In this document: piece by piece, positions 24,548-33,771 of the stretch | Numbering within the stretch: position 1 is the stretch's first letter | Layout: each line of letters begins with the position of its first letter | Assembly (NCBI GenBank): GCA_900544305.1 | Contig: UQUV01000010.1 | Coordinates: 1-64,000 of the forward strand | DNA from: an uncultured Porphyromonadaceae bacterium | Lineage (GTDB): Bacteria > Bacteroidota > Bacteroidia > Bacteroidales > Muribaculaceae | Reading direction: 5' to 3' | DNA length: 64,000 nt | Program-made: the position numbers and the translations under genes | Notes under the pieces: generated by a model | Seen by the model: the letters and a program-made list of their open reading frames with translations, nothing else | Database searches by the model: none | What the model was told of the DNA's origin: nothing

Positions 24548-25129
24548 TTATTTTGATTTTTTAGGAGTAAGCATGATGATCATGCGCTTTCCTTCCAACA
24601 CTGGCATTTGTTCAACTTTACCATACTCTTCCAAGTCGTTGGCAAAGCGCAGCAACAGGACTTCACCCTGCTCCTTGAACAAAATGGAACGCCCCTTGAA
24701 GAACACATAGGCTTTCACCTTAGCTCCCTCTTTCAAGAATCCGATAGCATGCTTCAACTTAAAGTTGTAGTCATGGTCATCTGTCTGAGGTCCGAAACGG
24801 ATCTCCTTAACGACAACCTTGGTAGACTTTGCTTTCTGTTCCTTCTGACGCTTTTTCTGCTGATACAGGAATTTTTGATAGTCAAGAACCCTGCATACTG
24901 GAGGCTCGGCATTAGGAGAAATTTCAATCAAATCAAGTTCCTGCTCTTCCGCAATACGAAGAGCTTCTTGAAGCGTATAAACTCCCTGCTCAACATTATC
25001 ACCTACCAGACGCACTTCGCGTGCACGGATATGTTCATTTATAACATAAGCGTCTTTTGCGCCTTTATTGTCTTTTTTTTGAGGGACAGCATTGGGCTTT
25101 GGTCCCGTTCCAAGTGGTGTTTTTGCCAT
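24548..25129 (-). CDS. infC: Translation initiation factor IF-3
   Basis: IF-3 keeps ribosomal subunits apart and checks the start codon. The 193 residues have the N-terminal domain (YVINEHIRAREVRLVG near 28, LIEISPNAEPPVCRVLDY near 77) and the C-terminal domain (VKEIRFGPQTDDHDYNFKL near 117). An N-terminal extension of about 25 residues rich in Pro and Lys is present. The start is an ordinary ATG at 25127-25129, not the rare AUU used for self-regulation in enterobacteria, so that control is not available here unless the true start is internal. It begins 9 bases after thrS. Confidence 0.98.
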   Translation of the reverse strand: MAKTPLGTGPKPNAVPQKKDNKGAKDAYVINEHIRAREVRLVGDNVEQGVYTLQEALRIAEEQELDLIEISPNAEPPVCRVLDYQKFLYQQKKRQKEQKAKSTKVVVKEIRFGPQTDDHDYNFKLKHAIGFLKEGAKVKAYVFFKGRSILFKEQGEVLLLRFANDLEEYGKVEQMPVLEGKRMIIMLTPKKSK

Positions 25130-25138
25130 TAATTGTTT

Positions 25139-27073
25139 TTAATATTTGGTCATTTCCTCTATTTCTCGAGCGAAATTCTCGGCAAAGGTAGTAATTTTTA
25201 TTGAACCTTTATCACCTTCGCCTTGTTTTCTTACAGAAATTTCTTCATTATTAACTTCTTTTTCACCGACAACGAGCATATAAGGGATACGTTTCAACTC
25301 ATTGTCACGTATTTTCTTACCGATTTTCTCGTTTCGGTTGTCAACCGTCGCACGGATTCCCTTTTCAGCAAGAATCAGACGAACCTTATCGGCATAGTCA
25401 TTAAACTTCTCACTGATCGGAAGGATTACGGCCTGTTCCGGAGCAATCCAGATTGGAAGATTTCCTGCAGTGTGTTCAAGAAGCACAGCCACGAAACGTT
25501 CCATTGAGCCGAACGGTGCACGGTGAATCATTACCGGACGGTGTTTCTGGTTGTCTGAACCTGTATATTCCAAATCGAAACGTTCCGGAAGGTTGTAGTC
25601 AACCTGGATAGTACCCAACTGCCAACGACGACCGATAGCATCCTTCACCATAAAGTCAAGTTTCGGGCCGTAGAAAGCAGCTTCACCATACTCAATACGT
25701 GCAGGAAGACCTTTTTCCTGACAAGCTTCAATGATAGCCTGTTCTGCCTTTTCCCAGTTTTCCTCTGAACCGATGTACTTTTCACGATTAACTTTGTCAC
25801 GCAAAGAAATCTGAGCTTCAAAGTTTTCAAATTTCATCGAGCGGAATACAATGGAAATAATATCCATTACGCGCAAGAATTCATCCTTCACCTGGTCCGG
25901 ACGACAGAAGATATGGGCATCATCCTGAGTAAAGCTGCGGACACGAGTCAAACCGTGAAGCTCACCGCTCTGTTCGTAACGGCAAACAGTTCCGAATTCA
26001 GCCAGACGCAAAGGAAGGTCACGATATGAATGCGGTGTATTTTTGAAAATCTCACAGTGGTGAGGACAGTTCATCGGTTTCAAGAAGTATTCTTCGCCTT
26101 CTTCCGGAGTATGGATTGGCTGGAATGAATCCTTACCGTATTTTGCATAGTGACCGGATGTTACATACAACATCTTGTTACCAATCGGCGGAGTCATTAC
26201 TTCCTTATAATCGTATCTTCTTTGGATTTTACGCAAGAATTCCTGCAGACGGAGACGAAGTTCAGTTCCTTTCGGCAACCACAATGGAAGTCCCTTACCT
26301 ACTGTTTCAGAGAACATGTAAAGTTCCATTTCCTTACCGATCTTTCTGTGGTCACGTTTTTTCGCTTCTTCAAGCATCTGCAAATACTCGTCAAGCATCT
26401 TCTTTTTCGGGAAAGAGATACCGTAAACGCGAACCAACTGATTGCGTTTTTCGTCACCGCGCCAATATGCACCGGCAAGAGAAAGAATCTTCACTGCCTT
26501 GATAACGCCAGTGTTAGGGATATGCGGACCTCTACACAAATCTGTAAATGCTCCCTGAGTATATGTTGTAATGTGGCCATCTTCCAATTCACTGATCAGC
26601 TCACATTTGTATGTTTCACCTCTGTCGCCGAACATCTTCAAAGCATCGTCCTTTGAAATGTCCTTACGCACAACAGCCTCCTTGCGAGAAGCCAGTTCTG
26701 CCATCTTTGCTTCAATCTTAGCAAAGTCAGCGCTGGTTATTGAATGTTCTCCCGGATCAATGTCATAGTAAAAGCCGTTCTCAATAGCCGGACCGATGCC
26801 GAACTTCACTCCAGGATACAATTCCTGCAGTGCTTCTGCCAACAGGTGGGCTGAGGTATGCCAGAATGCATGCTTGCCTTCCGGTGAATCCCATTTGAAG
26901 AACTGAATTTCACCATCGTTTTCGATTGGGCGAGTCAAATCCCATTCATTACCGTCAATTGTTGCAGCCAGCACGTCTTGTGCAAATCGCGGGCTAATGC
27001 CTTCTGCAATTTGAAGCGGTGTTACACCAGCTTCATATTGCTTAATAGCTCCATCTGGAAATTTAATATTCAT
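25139..27073 (-). CDS. thrS: Threonine-tRNA ligase
   Basis: ThrRS charges tRNA-Thr and edits mis-attached serine. The 644 residues show TGS domain (about 1-62), the editing domain (about 65-230, with the HTSAHLLAEAL zinc-like motif and DLCRGPHIPNTG), the class II catalytic core (about 240-530, with MNCPHHCEIF and HRPVMIHRAPFGSMERF) and the anticodon-binding domain (about 545-644). All parts look complete. It heads the thrS-infC-rpmI-rplT operon. No T-box leader is visible upstream. Confidence 0.99.
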   Translation of the reverse strand: MNIKFPDGAIKQYEAGVTPLQIAEGISPRFAQDVLAATIDGNEWDLTRPIENDGEIQFFKWDSPEGKHAFWHTSAHLLAEALQELYPGVKFGIGPAIENGFYYDIDPGEHSITSADFAKIEAKMAELASRKEAVVRKDISKDDALKMFGDRGETYKCELISELEDGHITTYTQGAFTDLCRGPHIPNTGVIKAVKILSLAGAYWRGDEKRNQLVRVYGISFPKKKMLDEYLQMLEEAKKRDHRKIGKEMELYMFSETVGKGLPLWLPKGTELRLRLQEFLRKIQRRYDYKEVMTPPIGNKMLYVTSGHYAKYGKDSFQPIHTPEEGEEYFLKPMNCPHHCEIFKNTPHSYRDLPLRLAEFGTVCRYEQSGELHGLTRVRSFTQDDAHIFCRPDQVKDEFLRVMDIISIVFRSMKFENFEAQISLRDKVNREKYIGSEENWEKAEQAIIEACQEKGLPARIEYGEAAFYGPKLDFMVKDAIGRRWQLGTIQVDYNLPERFDLEYTGSDNQKHRPVMIHRAPFGSMERFVAVLLEHTAGNLPIWIAPEQAVILPISEKFNDYADKVRLILAEKGIRATVDNRNEKIGKKIRDNELKRIPYMLVVGEKEVNNEEISVRKQGEGDKGSIKITTFAENFAREIEEMTKY

Positions 27074-27128
27074 ATCTGTTTGTTATTTTTAATTCTTGCA
27101 TAAATACAACGAACGCAAGATTCAAGTG

Positions 27129-27136
27129 CAAAATTA
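27129..27136 (-). promoter_or_regulatory. -7 element of the thrS operon
   Basis: TAATTTTG on the minus strand is an exact TAnnTTTG match, 56 bases before the thrS start codon. No matching TTTG is seen at the -33 distance. Confidence 0.4.
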
Positions 27137-27188
27137 GTTAAATATTGGAAGTTATTACATTTTTTGAAAAAAAAACTTTCACTAATAG

Positions 27189-29246
27189 CTAACGTCTCAT
27201 ACGTTTTAGCACATTGTAGGACGACATAATACCAAGTTCGCCGGCCTTACTCAAATCAGCCACACCTTTTTCTATGTTGCCCAACTGCAAATATACCATA
27301 CCACGATTAAAATATGCTTCACCAAAATCCGCCTTAATATTGATGGCCGATGTATAGCAAGCCAAAGCCGCCGTATAGTCGTTGAACGACAAATACATAT
27401 TTCCTTTATTGAAATAGGCATAAATCTGATTTGGCGACATTTCCAACACCTTATCCAAATCATTCAGCACAGATTCTGCCATATATCGATCGTTTGCGGC
27501 TTTCAGTTCCCCGATGGTTTCACGTTCAGCCTTACGGGCAGAATAGGCAGACGTCAGTTCTGCATCGGTATTTCCCTCTCGCATTACCTCCATCTGACAC
27601 ATACGCGCTACCGAACGGGCAAAATAACCTAAAACGAATTGGGGACTCAAGCGTACAGCTTCAGTCAAGTCATTGATAGCAGACTCATAATCCTTCACCA
27701 TCATAGAACTCATCGCCCTACCAAAGTAATCGATGGCACGCGGCTCGGAAGACATCAGCAAACTCGAATAATGACGAATCAATTCAAACTGCACGTTAAT
27801 CTGTTCCTCTGTCAATTTGGGCTTCACATTAGTTATATATAAGCGGTCGCGCAAATAATGGCTGGAATTGATCTGGTCAACTTCTTTCTGGTAATACGCA
27901 TCCGAACGCAAATCCGTAGTCTTGTCAAAATATGACAAAATATAGGAATCCTGCATTTCAATCTGTGCATTATAGTTCTGCACCTTTCCTCTGTATTTAT
28001 TGTCATATTCAGGCTTTATCTCGTTATCGTTTTCAACCGTCATCAGCGTCTTGAATTTCTTCATCACTTCCTCCGGCGTTTCTTCTTTTTCTTCCGACTT
28101 GTCCCCTTCATTCACAGCATATTCACGTGCAGCCTGCTTTTCGTGCAGTTCTCTGGACTTATAATAATCCTGTTCTCCTCCTTTTCGGTCGCCCGACAAA
28201 CGCTTGCTTTCGCTTCTTGCAAAATATGCCATCGGCAAATTCGGATAACGCTCGATAACCTTGTCGTAGTCAGCAATAGCCAACTTATATTGACGGGTCT
28301 GCTGATAAAGCGTTGCACGGTTATACAGAGCCATAAAATTGTCTGGCTCCCGCTCCAATACATACGAGAAGTCCTCGATAGCCTTGTTGTCGTCCTGCAC
28401 TTCCATTCGCAACAATCCTCGGTTAAAGCGCGCCGGAACATTGGATGGATCCAGTTCTATGGCATAGTCAAAATCTGCCATCGCACCGAAATAGTCATCC
28501 AAATTATATTTCAAGAAAGCCCGATTCACAAAATAATCTGCCTTTTTAGGCTCCAACTTTATGGCACTGTTCATATCCTGCAATGCTTTTTCATAATCCG
28601 AAGCCTTTTTAATCAGGATATCAGCCCGCATGACAAACGCGTCGGCATTGTTTTCATTAACTTCTATACACTTGGAAATATCGTCCAATGCCGCAATCGT
28701 GTCGCCCACCGACAAATTCAACTGCGCACGCCCCAAATAAGCATTGTCAAACTTTGGGAACAAACGTATCAGAACAGCATAAGTTTCGGCAGAACCCTTG
28801 TAATCCTCAATCTTTTGCTGTGCCACAGCCTTGTTTATCAAAAAGAATTTACTTTCCGGCAAATATTTCAAGCCCTGATTATAATCTTCTATAGCGCCCT
28901 TGTCATTGCCCAATTCCTGTCGGGAAATACCCCTCACCTGGTAAGCGTCGACTATAAACGGATTTCGCTCGATTGCCAAGTCACAATCCTTTTCCGCTCC
29001 GCGATAATCTTCCAAATAGAATTTGGCTACTGCCCGAAAAAAATAAGGTTCTGCCAAATATGGCTTGGCTTTGATTACCTGATTGAAATACTGGATGGAC
29101 AAAATATAATCTTCAAAATATAAGGCATTTCGCCCGATAATCATCACTTGATCCGTATTTATTTGCGCCGCTACGGGCATAGCAAAACTAAAACACGCAA
29201 ACACACAAACCAACAAGGTTTTTATATATCGATACATTCTATTCAT
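27189..29246 (-). CDS. Exported tetratricopeptide-repeat protein
   Basis: A 685-residue protein with an N-terminal signal peptide (about 1-27, ending PVAAQ) and about a dozen TPR units. One block (about 35-370) holds repeats with A-x-Y-x-N-R-G type cores such as FFRAVAKFYLEDYRGAEKD and NRAFLKYNLDDYFGAMADF; after an acidic linker (about 370-450) a second block (about 475-685) holds further repeats. TPR proteins act as scaffolds; no catalytic part is visible. It lies between thrS and the divergent NADH dehydrogenase with its own promoter. Partner proteins cannot be named from this context. Confidence 0.92.
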   Translation of the reverse strand: MNRMYRYIKTLLVCVFACFSFAMPVAAQINTDQVMIIGRNALYFEDYILSIQYFNQVIKAKPYLAEPYFFRAVAKFYLEDYRGAEKDCDLAIERNPFIVDAYQVRGISRQELGNDKGAIEDYNQGLKYLPESKFFLINKAVAQQKIEDYKGSAETYAVLIRLFPKFDNAYLGRAQLNLSVGDTIAALDDISKCIEVNENNADAFVMRADILIKKASDYEKALQDMNSAIKLEPKKADYFVNRAFLKYNLDDYFGAMADFDYAIELDPSNVPARFNRGLLRMEVQDDNKAIEDFSYVLEREPDNFMALYNRATLYQQTRQYKLAIADYDKVIERYPNLPMAYFARSESKRLSGDRKGGEQDYYKSRELHEKQAAREYAVNEGDKSEEKEETPEEVMKKFKTLMTVENDNEIKPEYDNKYRGKVQNYNAQIEMQDSYILSYFDKTTDLRSDAYYQKEVDQINSSHYLRDRLYITNVKPKLTEEQINVQFELIRHYSSLLMSSEPRAIDYFGRAMSSMMVKDYESAINDLTEAVRLSPQFVLGYFARSVARMCQMEVMREGNTDAELTSAYSARKAERETIGELKAANDRYMAESVLNDLDKVLEMSPNQIYAYFNKGNMYLSFNDYTAALACYTSAINIKADFGEAYFNRGMVYLQLGNIEKGVADLSKAGELGIMSSYNVLKRMRR

Positions 29247-29263
29247 AATTTAACTTGACGGCA

Positions 29264-29271
29264 CAAAAATA
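29264..29271 (-). promoter_or_regulatory. -7 element of the TPR gene
   Basis: TATTTTTG on the minus strand matches TAnnTTTG, 17 bases before the TPR gene start codon. The -33 box is not clear. Confidence 0.4.
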
Positions 29272-29294
29272 GTAGAAATTATAGGATTTTTCCG

Positions 29295-29302
29295 TATCTT
29301 TG
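29295..29302 (+). promoter_or_regulatory. -7 element of the ndh gene
   Basis: TATCTTTG on the plus strand, an exact TAnnTTTG, lies about 80 bases before the NADH dehydrogenase start codon and is divergent from the TPR gene promoter. No clear -33 TTTG. Confidence 0.5.
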
Positions 29303-29383
29303 CAGAGAAATAAAGCATTTAAGATAGATTTTAAACTTTTAAAACGAGTTTTGTTGTTAATTCAATTTTAGGTATAGGTAAAA

Positions 29384-30664
29384 ATGAAAAATGGTTGTTT
29401 AAAAAATGTAGTGATTATCGGAGGTGGTTTTGCAGGACTCAACCTCGCAAAGAAACTGGACAAAGAAAAATATAATGTCACCATAGTGGACAAACATAAT
29501 TTTCACAGTTTTCCCCCACTTTTCTACCAAATCGCATCATCAGGTTTGGAGCCAAGCAGCATTTCCTTCCCATTTCGTCGTGAAATGAGAAAAATGAAAA
29601 ATGCAAAATACCGCTTCGGCATGGTGCAACGAATTGATCCCGAAAAGAAAATTGTCTACACCCAGTTCGAAGAAATTCCTTACGATGAACTTGTCATCGC
29701 AACTGGTACAACCAACAATTTCTTCAATATGCCGGAATTGAAGGAAAAAGTACATACACTGAAATCCACAGCCGAAGCAATCCGCCTTAGAAACGAAATC
29801 CTCGACAGACTGGAAAGAGCATGTATCACAAATGACAGCAAACGTAAAAAAGAACTTCTCAGCTTTGTCGTTGTCGGAGGAGGTCCGACAGGAGTGGAAA
29901 TTGCCGGTGCATTGGGGGAAATGAAACGTTATATCCTCAAACGCGAGTATCCGGAAATCGACAAGGACGATGTTCGCGTTATCCTCGTTGAGGGAACTGA
30001 CCGTTTTCTACGCACAATGAGCGAAAGAGCATCAAAAGATGCTGAAACATATTTGGGACACCTCATGATTGAGACTCGTTTGAACTGCATGATGGAGTCC
30101 TATGAAAACAATATACTTCACCTGTCCAACGGTGAAGACATCTACTGCGAAACGCTGATATGGACAGCCGGTATCACAGGTAATGCCATCAAGGGTATCA
30201 ATCCTGAAGCGCTCGCGCGTGGTAACCGTTATACCATTGACGAGAAATTCAGAATCAAAGGACATGACAACATTTACGCAATCGGAGACATTGCCATGCT
30301 CTGCGACACGGCATATCCTCACGGATATCCACAAGTGGCGCAAGTGGCAATCCAACAGGCCAATTATTTGGCAAATCAGCTGAACAACGGAACATCCGAC
30401 AAGCCTTTTGCCTATGTCGATAAAGGTTCAATGGCCACCATCGGACGAAACAGAGCTGTGTGCGACCTCAAGTTCTCTTATCTGTACGGACGTCCGGCCT
30501 GGGCAACATGGATGTTTATCCACCTGATTTCAATCCTTGGCATGCGAAACAAAGTAAACGTGATGGTGAATTGGATTTGGGCATATCTGTTCTACAGCAC
30601 CTCCCTGCGTCTGCTCATACGTCCTGTGAAGTACCCTATCCGCAAACATTGGATCGACGAATAA
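29384..30664 (+). CDS. Type II NADH:quinone dehydrogenase (NDH-2)
   Basis: A non-proton-pumping flavoenzyme that passes electrons from NADH to menaquinone on the inner face of the membrane. The 426 residues have the FAD-binding Rossmann motif VVIIGGGFAGLNLAKKL (about 9-25), the NADH-binding motif VVVGGGPTGVEIAGAL (about 163-178) and the second FAD motif YAIGDIAML near residue 300. The C-terminal 55 residues, including AWATWMFIHLISILGMRN, form the amphipathic membrane anchor. All key parts are intact. It shares a probable transcript with the META lipoprotein 15 bases downstream. Confidence 0.93.
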   Translation: MKNGCLKNVVIIGGGFAGLNLAKKLDKEKYNVTIVDKHNFHSFPPLFYQIASSGLEPSSISFPFRREMRKMKNAKYRFGMVQRIDPEKKIVYTQFEEIPYDELVIATGTTNNFFNMPELKEKVHTLKSTAEAIRLRNEILDRLERACITNDSKRKKELLSFVVVGGGPTGVEIAGALGEMKRYILKREYPEIDKDDVRVILVEGTDRFLRTMSERASKDAETYLGHLMIETRLNCMMESYENNILHLSNGEDIYCETLIWTAGITGNAIKGINPEALARGNRYTIDEKFRIKGHDNIYAIGDIAMLCDTAYPHGYPQVAQVAIQQANYLANQLNNGTSDKPFAYVDKGSMATIGRNRAVCDLKFSYLYGRPAWATWMFIHLISILGMRNKVNVMVNWIWAYLFYSTSLRLLIRPVKYPIRKHWIDE

Positions 30665-30679
30665 CACAAATCATAAAAT

Positions 30680-31546
30680 ATGAAGAAAACAAAAATCACA
30701 ATATTACTGCTTTCGGCGCTCATGATGTCTTTTGCATCATGCAAGACCCAGTCTTCCAAGAAAGTGGAATATATTGAAGAGCCGATAACTGTTGAGGCAG
30801 AACAGGACAGTCAAAAAAAGAACGTACCCGACCAACGGCAACGTGTCAAAGGCGAATGGATTATCATCAGTGCCAACGGCAACGAGCTGTCACAGACGGA
30901 AGAACGTCCATACATTGACTTCAGTGCCAGAGAAGGACGAATTTACGGCTTTACCGGATGCAATATTGTTAACGGCAATTTCTCCGTACAACCGGGAAAC
31001 AAAATCAAGTTTGACAATGTCATCACGACAATGAAGTTTTGCGACGGCATTTCGGACGAGCGCTGCGTATTGAACGGCCTGAATGAAGCCGATAATTTCA
31101 CAGTTTATCGCCAGGATGACTTATACTATCTGGACATCAAAAACGCTGCCGGAGAAACGGTCCTGCACATGAAACGCCATAATGCCGACGTGTTGACTGG
31201 CACATGGGGTGTGTCATCAATTGAAGGACGCCACGTTTCCGACAAGCAAATCAAACTCATCATCGATGTTCCCGAATCAAAAATTTACGGTGACACCGGA
31301 TGCAACATCATCAACGGCACGTTAGGTGTAGACCGTAACAAAGACTGGTTCATCCAATTTTACAGCATCGTTTCCACAAAGAAAATGTGCGACGAAAAAT
31401 CTATGAAAATTGAAAGGAACCTGCTGGTGGCATTAGAAAAAGTGGAATTCATCCACCGCATAAGCAACAAAGAGATGAAACTTACCGACAAAGATGGAAA
31501 CGAAGTTCTGCACTTGCATCTGATTAACCTCAAAGAATCCAGATAA
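30680..31546 (+). CDS. Lipoprotein with two META (HslJ-like) domains
   Basis: The signal peptide ends in the lipobox SFASC (Cys21), so the protein is a lipoprotein. Two META domains follow: the first at about residues 55-165 (GFTGCNIVNGNFSV, TTMKFCDG) and the second at about 175-280 (GDTGCNIINGTLGV, STKKMCDEKSM). Both carry the family's G-x-x-G-C-N turn and a paired cysteine that could form a disulfide with it. E. coli HslJ is a heat-inducible META protein tied to novobiocin resistance, but no function is proven for this family in Bacteroidota. A terminator follows directly. Confidence 0.9.
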   Translation: MKKTKITILLLSALMMSFASCKTQSSKKVEYIEEPITVEAEQDSQKKNVPDQRQRVKGEWIIISANGNELSQTEERPYIDFSAREGRIYGFTGCNIVNGNFSVQPGNKIKFDNVITTMKFCDGISDERCVLNGLNEADNFTVYRQDDLYYLDIKNAAGETVLHMKRHNADVLTGTWGVSSIEGRHVSDKQIKLIIDVPESKIYGDTGCNIINGTLGVDRNKDWFIQFYSIVSTKKMCDEKSMKIERNLLVALEKVEFIHRISNKEMKLTDKDGNEVLHLHLINLKESR

Positions 31547-31567
31547 GACCGTTGAACCAACTCATAC

Positions 31568-31605
31568 AAGCAGGCATATTCCTCGGAGTATGCCTGCTTT
31601 TTCAT
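31568..31605 (+). terminator. Terminator of the ndh-META unit
   Basis: An 11-bp stem (31568-31578 with 31589-31599) is followed by TTTTTC. Confidence 0.85.
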
Positions 31606-31662
31606 TCATACATTTAAGAAACATTAAGTCCGGCACACCGACGACACTACTGGAAAATGAAG

Positions 31663-31695
31663 TATCTTTGTAAAATTATAGCATGCGCATCTTTG
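31663..31695 (+). promoter_or_regulatory. Two overlapping promoters of uvrB
   Basis: TATCTTTG (31663-31670) is an exact -7 match. A second, CATCTTTG (31688-31695), is one base off. The TTTG that ends the first lies 17 bases before the second and could serve as its -33 box. Both precede the uvrB start by 20-45 bases. Confidence 0.5.
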
Positions 31696-31713
31696 TAAAA
31701 GCATAAATTCAGA

Positions 31714-33771
31714 ATGAACTTTGAATTACAGTCAAAATATCAGCCGACAGGCGACCAGCCGCAAGCCATAGAAGACTTGTGCAAGGCTGCAAATGAAGGC
31801 GTTCAATATCAGACACTTTTAGGCGTGACCGGTTCGGGAAAGACATTTACAATGGCAAATGTCATTGAACGGCTCAACCGCCCTACGCTGATTCTTTCCC
31901 ACAACAAGACCCTCGCGGCACAACTATATGCGGAATTCAAGAATTTCTTTCCCCATAATGCCGTGCATTACTTTGTTTCCTATTACGATTACTACCAGCC
32001 GGAAGCCTACATTCCCTCTTCCGACAAATACATCGAAAAGGATTTGATGATTAACGATGAAATCGACCGTCTGCGACTGGCCGCAACCACCGCATTGCTG
32101 TCCGGAAGAAGAGACGTTATTGTGGTTTCGTCCGTTTCCTGCCTTTACGGTGTCGGTAACCCTGCCGACTTTGAAAGCAATGTCATTGAAATAAAAGTAG
32201 GACAAAAAATTGCCCGCAATGCATTCTTGCGTCGTCTTGTTGAATCACTGTATTCACGCAACGAAATAGACCTTGGACGCGGACAGTTCCGTGTCAAAGG
32301 CGACACGACCGACATCTATCTGGGATATGAAGAAATCATCATCCGCGTGATTTTCTGGGGAGATGAAATCGAATCCATTTCATCTATCAATCCGAATACA
32401 ATGGTCGTTGAAGACCATTTGGAGGGTTATAAAATTTTCCCTGCCAACATTTTTGTGGCCACCAAAGAAAGAACAGCCTCCGCTATCGGCCAAATCGAAA
32501 TTGATTTGGGAAAACAAGTCGAAATGTTCCGAAACGAAGGCCGAAGCGTAGAAGCCAAACGTTTGTACGAGAGAGTGACCTACGATGTGGAAATGATACG
32601 TGAAGTGGGTTACTGCTCCGGCATCGAAAACTATTCCCGCTATTTCGACGGACGTGAGCCCGGCGTTCGCCCTTATTGTCTTCTCGATTATTTCCCGAAA
32701 GACTTCATCACGTTCATCGACGAAAGTCACGTAACCATTCCACAAATTCGGGCTATGTATGGCGGCGATATTTCCCGAAAAATGAACCTTGTGGAATACG
32801 GTTTCCGACTTCCGGCAGCAATCGACAACCGTCCGCTGAAATTTGAAGAATTTGAAGCGACAACACATCAGACCATATATGTTAGTGCCACTCCAGCCGA
32901 TTATGAGCTGAACAAATCAGAAGGCATTATCGTTGAACAGCTGATCCGACCGACAGGATTGCTCGACCCGCTAATTGTTGTTCGTCCTTCAAAAGGACAA
33001 ATCGACGACTTGCTGGAAGAAATCACCGTAAGAATCGAGAGAAACGAACGCGTTCTGGTTACGACGCTCACAAAACGAATGGCGGAAGAGTTGTCAGCAT
33101 ATCTGACAAAACTGAATATTCCATGCGCTTATATCCATTCTGATGTCGACACGATGGACCGAATCCAAATTCTCGACGACTTGCGTGAAGGAAAAATTGA
33201 TGTGCTGATTGGGGTCAACCTGCTCCGCGAAGGCCTCGACCTTCCCGAAGTATCGCTTGTTGCTATCATTGATGCTGACAAAGAAGGATTCCTGCGCTCC
33301 CACCGTTCGCTGACTCAGACAGTAGGACGTGCCGCACGAAACCTCAACGGAACGGTTATCATGTATGCAGACAAAATTACCGACTCCATGCGCCTGACAA
33401 TTGAAGAGACAGAACGTCGTAGAAGCATCCAGCTTGCCTATAACGAACAACACGGCATCACGCCACAACCAATTGTCAAGGCACGAACTCCAATCATTGG
33501 CCAGGAGAAGAAATCTACAGAGAAAGTCGAACCAAAACAAAAATCATCCAAGAAGGCCGTTACCTACGACAGGGATTTCAGCGAAACAGAAAACATTGCA
33601 GCCGACCCGGTTATCGCCTATATGAGTGAAACGGAACTCAAGAAATCCATTGAGAAAGTCAGGGCTGAAATGATTGAAGCGGCAAAAAATATGGACTTCA
33701 TCTCCGCAGCGCAACTTCGCGATGAGATGCTCCGAATGGAAGATTTATTATTAAAAGACAAAGACAAATGA
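31714..33771 (+). CDS. uvrB: Excinuclease ABC subunit UvrB
   Basis: UvrB is the damage-verifying helicase-like subunit of nucleotide excision repair; it acts with UvrA and UvrC. The 685 residues show Walker A LGVTGSGKTFT near residue 36, the beta-hairpin region YYDYYQPEAY near 90, helicase motifs FIDESHVTIPQ near 335 and TVGRAARN near 540, and the C-terminal UVR domain (about 635-675) that contacts UvrC. All parts are intact. The stop overlaps the next gene's start by 4 bases (ATGA). uvrA and uvrC are not in the window. Confidence 0.99.
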   Translation: MNFELQSKYQPTGDQPQAIEDLCKAANEGVQYQTLLGVTGSGKTFTMANVIERLNRPTLILSHNKTLAAQLYAEFKNFFPHNAVHYFVSYYDYYQPEAYIPSSDKYIEKDLMINDEIDRLRLAATTALLSGRRDVIVVSSVSCLYGVGNPADFESNVIEIKVGQKIARNAFLRRLVESLYSRNEIDLGRGQFRVKGDTTDIYLGYEEIIIRVIFWGDEIESISSINPNTMVVEDHLEGYKIFPANIFVATKERTASAIGQIEIDLGKQVEMFRNEGRSVEAKRLYERVTYDVEMIREVGYCSGIENYSRYFDGREPGVRPYCLLDYFPKDFITFIDESHVTIPQIRAMYGGDISRKMNLVEYGFRLPAAIDNRPLKFEEFEATTHQTIYVSATPADYELNKSEGIIVEQLIRPTGLLDPLIVVRPSKGQIDDLLEEITVRIERNERVLVTTLTKRMAEELSAYLTKLNIPCAYIHSDVDTMDRIQILDDLREGKIDVLIGVNLLREGLDLPEVSLVAIIDADKEGFLRSHRSLTQTVGRAARNLNGTVIMYADKITDSMRLTIEETERRRSIQLAYNEQHGITPQPIVKARTPIIGQEKKSTEKVEPKQKSSKKAVTYDRDFSETENIAADPVIAYMSETELKKSIEKVRAEMIEAAKNMDFISAAQLRDEMLRMEDLLLKDKDK

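Noticed and set aside
28143..29123. A 326-codon open frame on the plus strand
   Set aside because: Antisense to the TPR gene, which is clearly real; the translated product has no family features.
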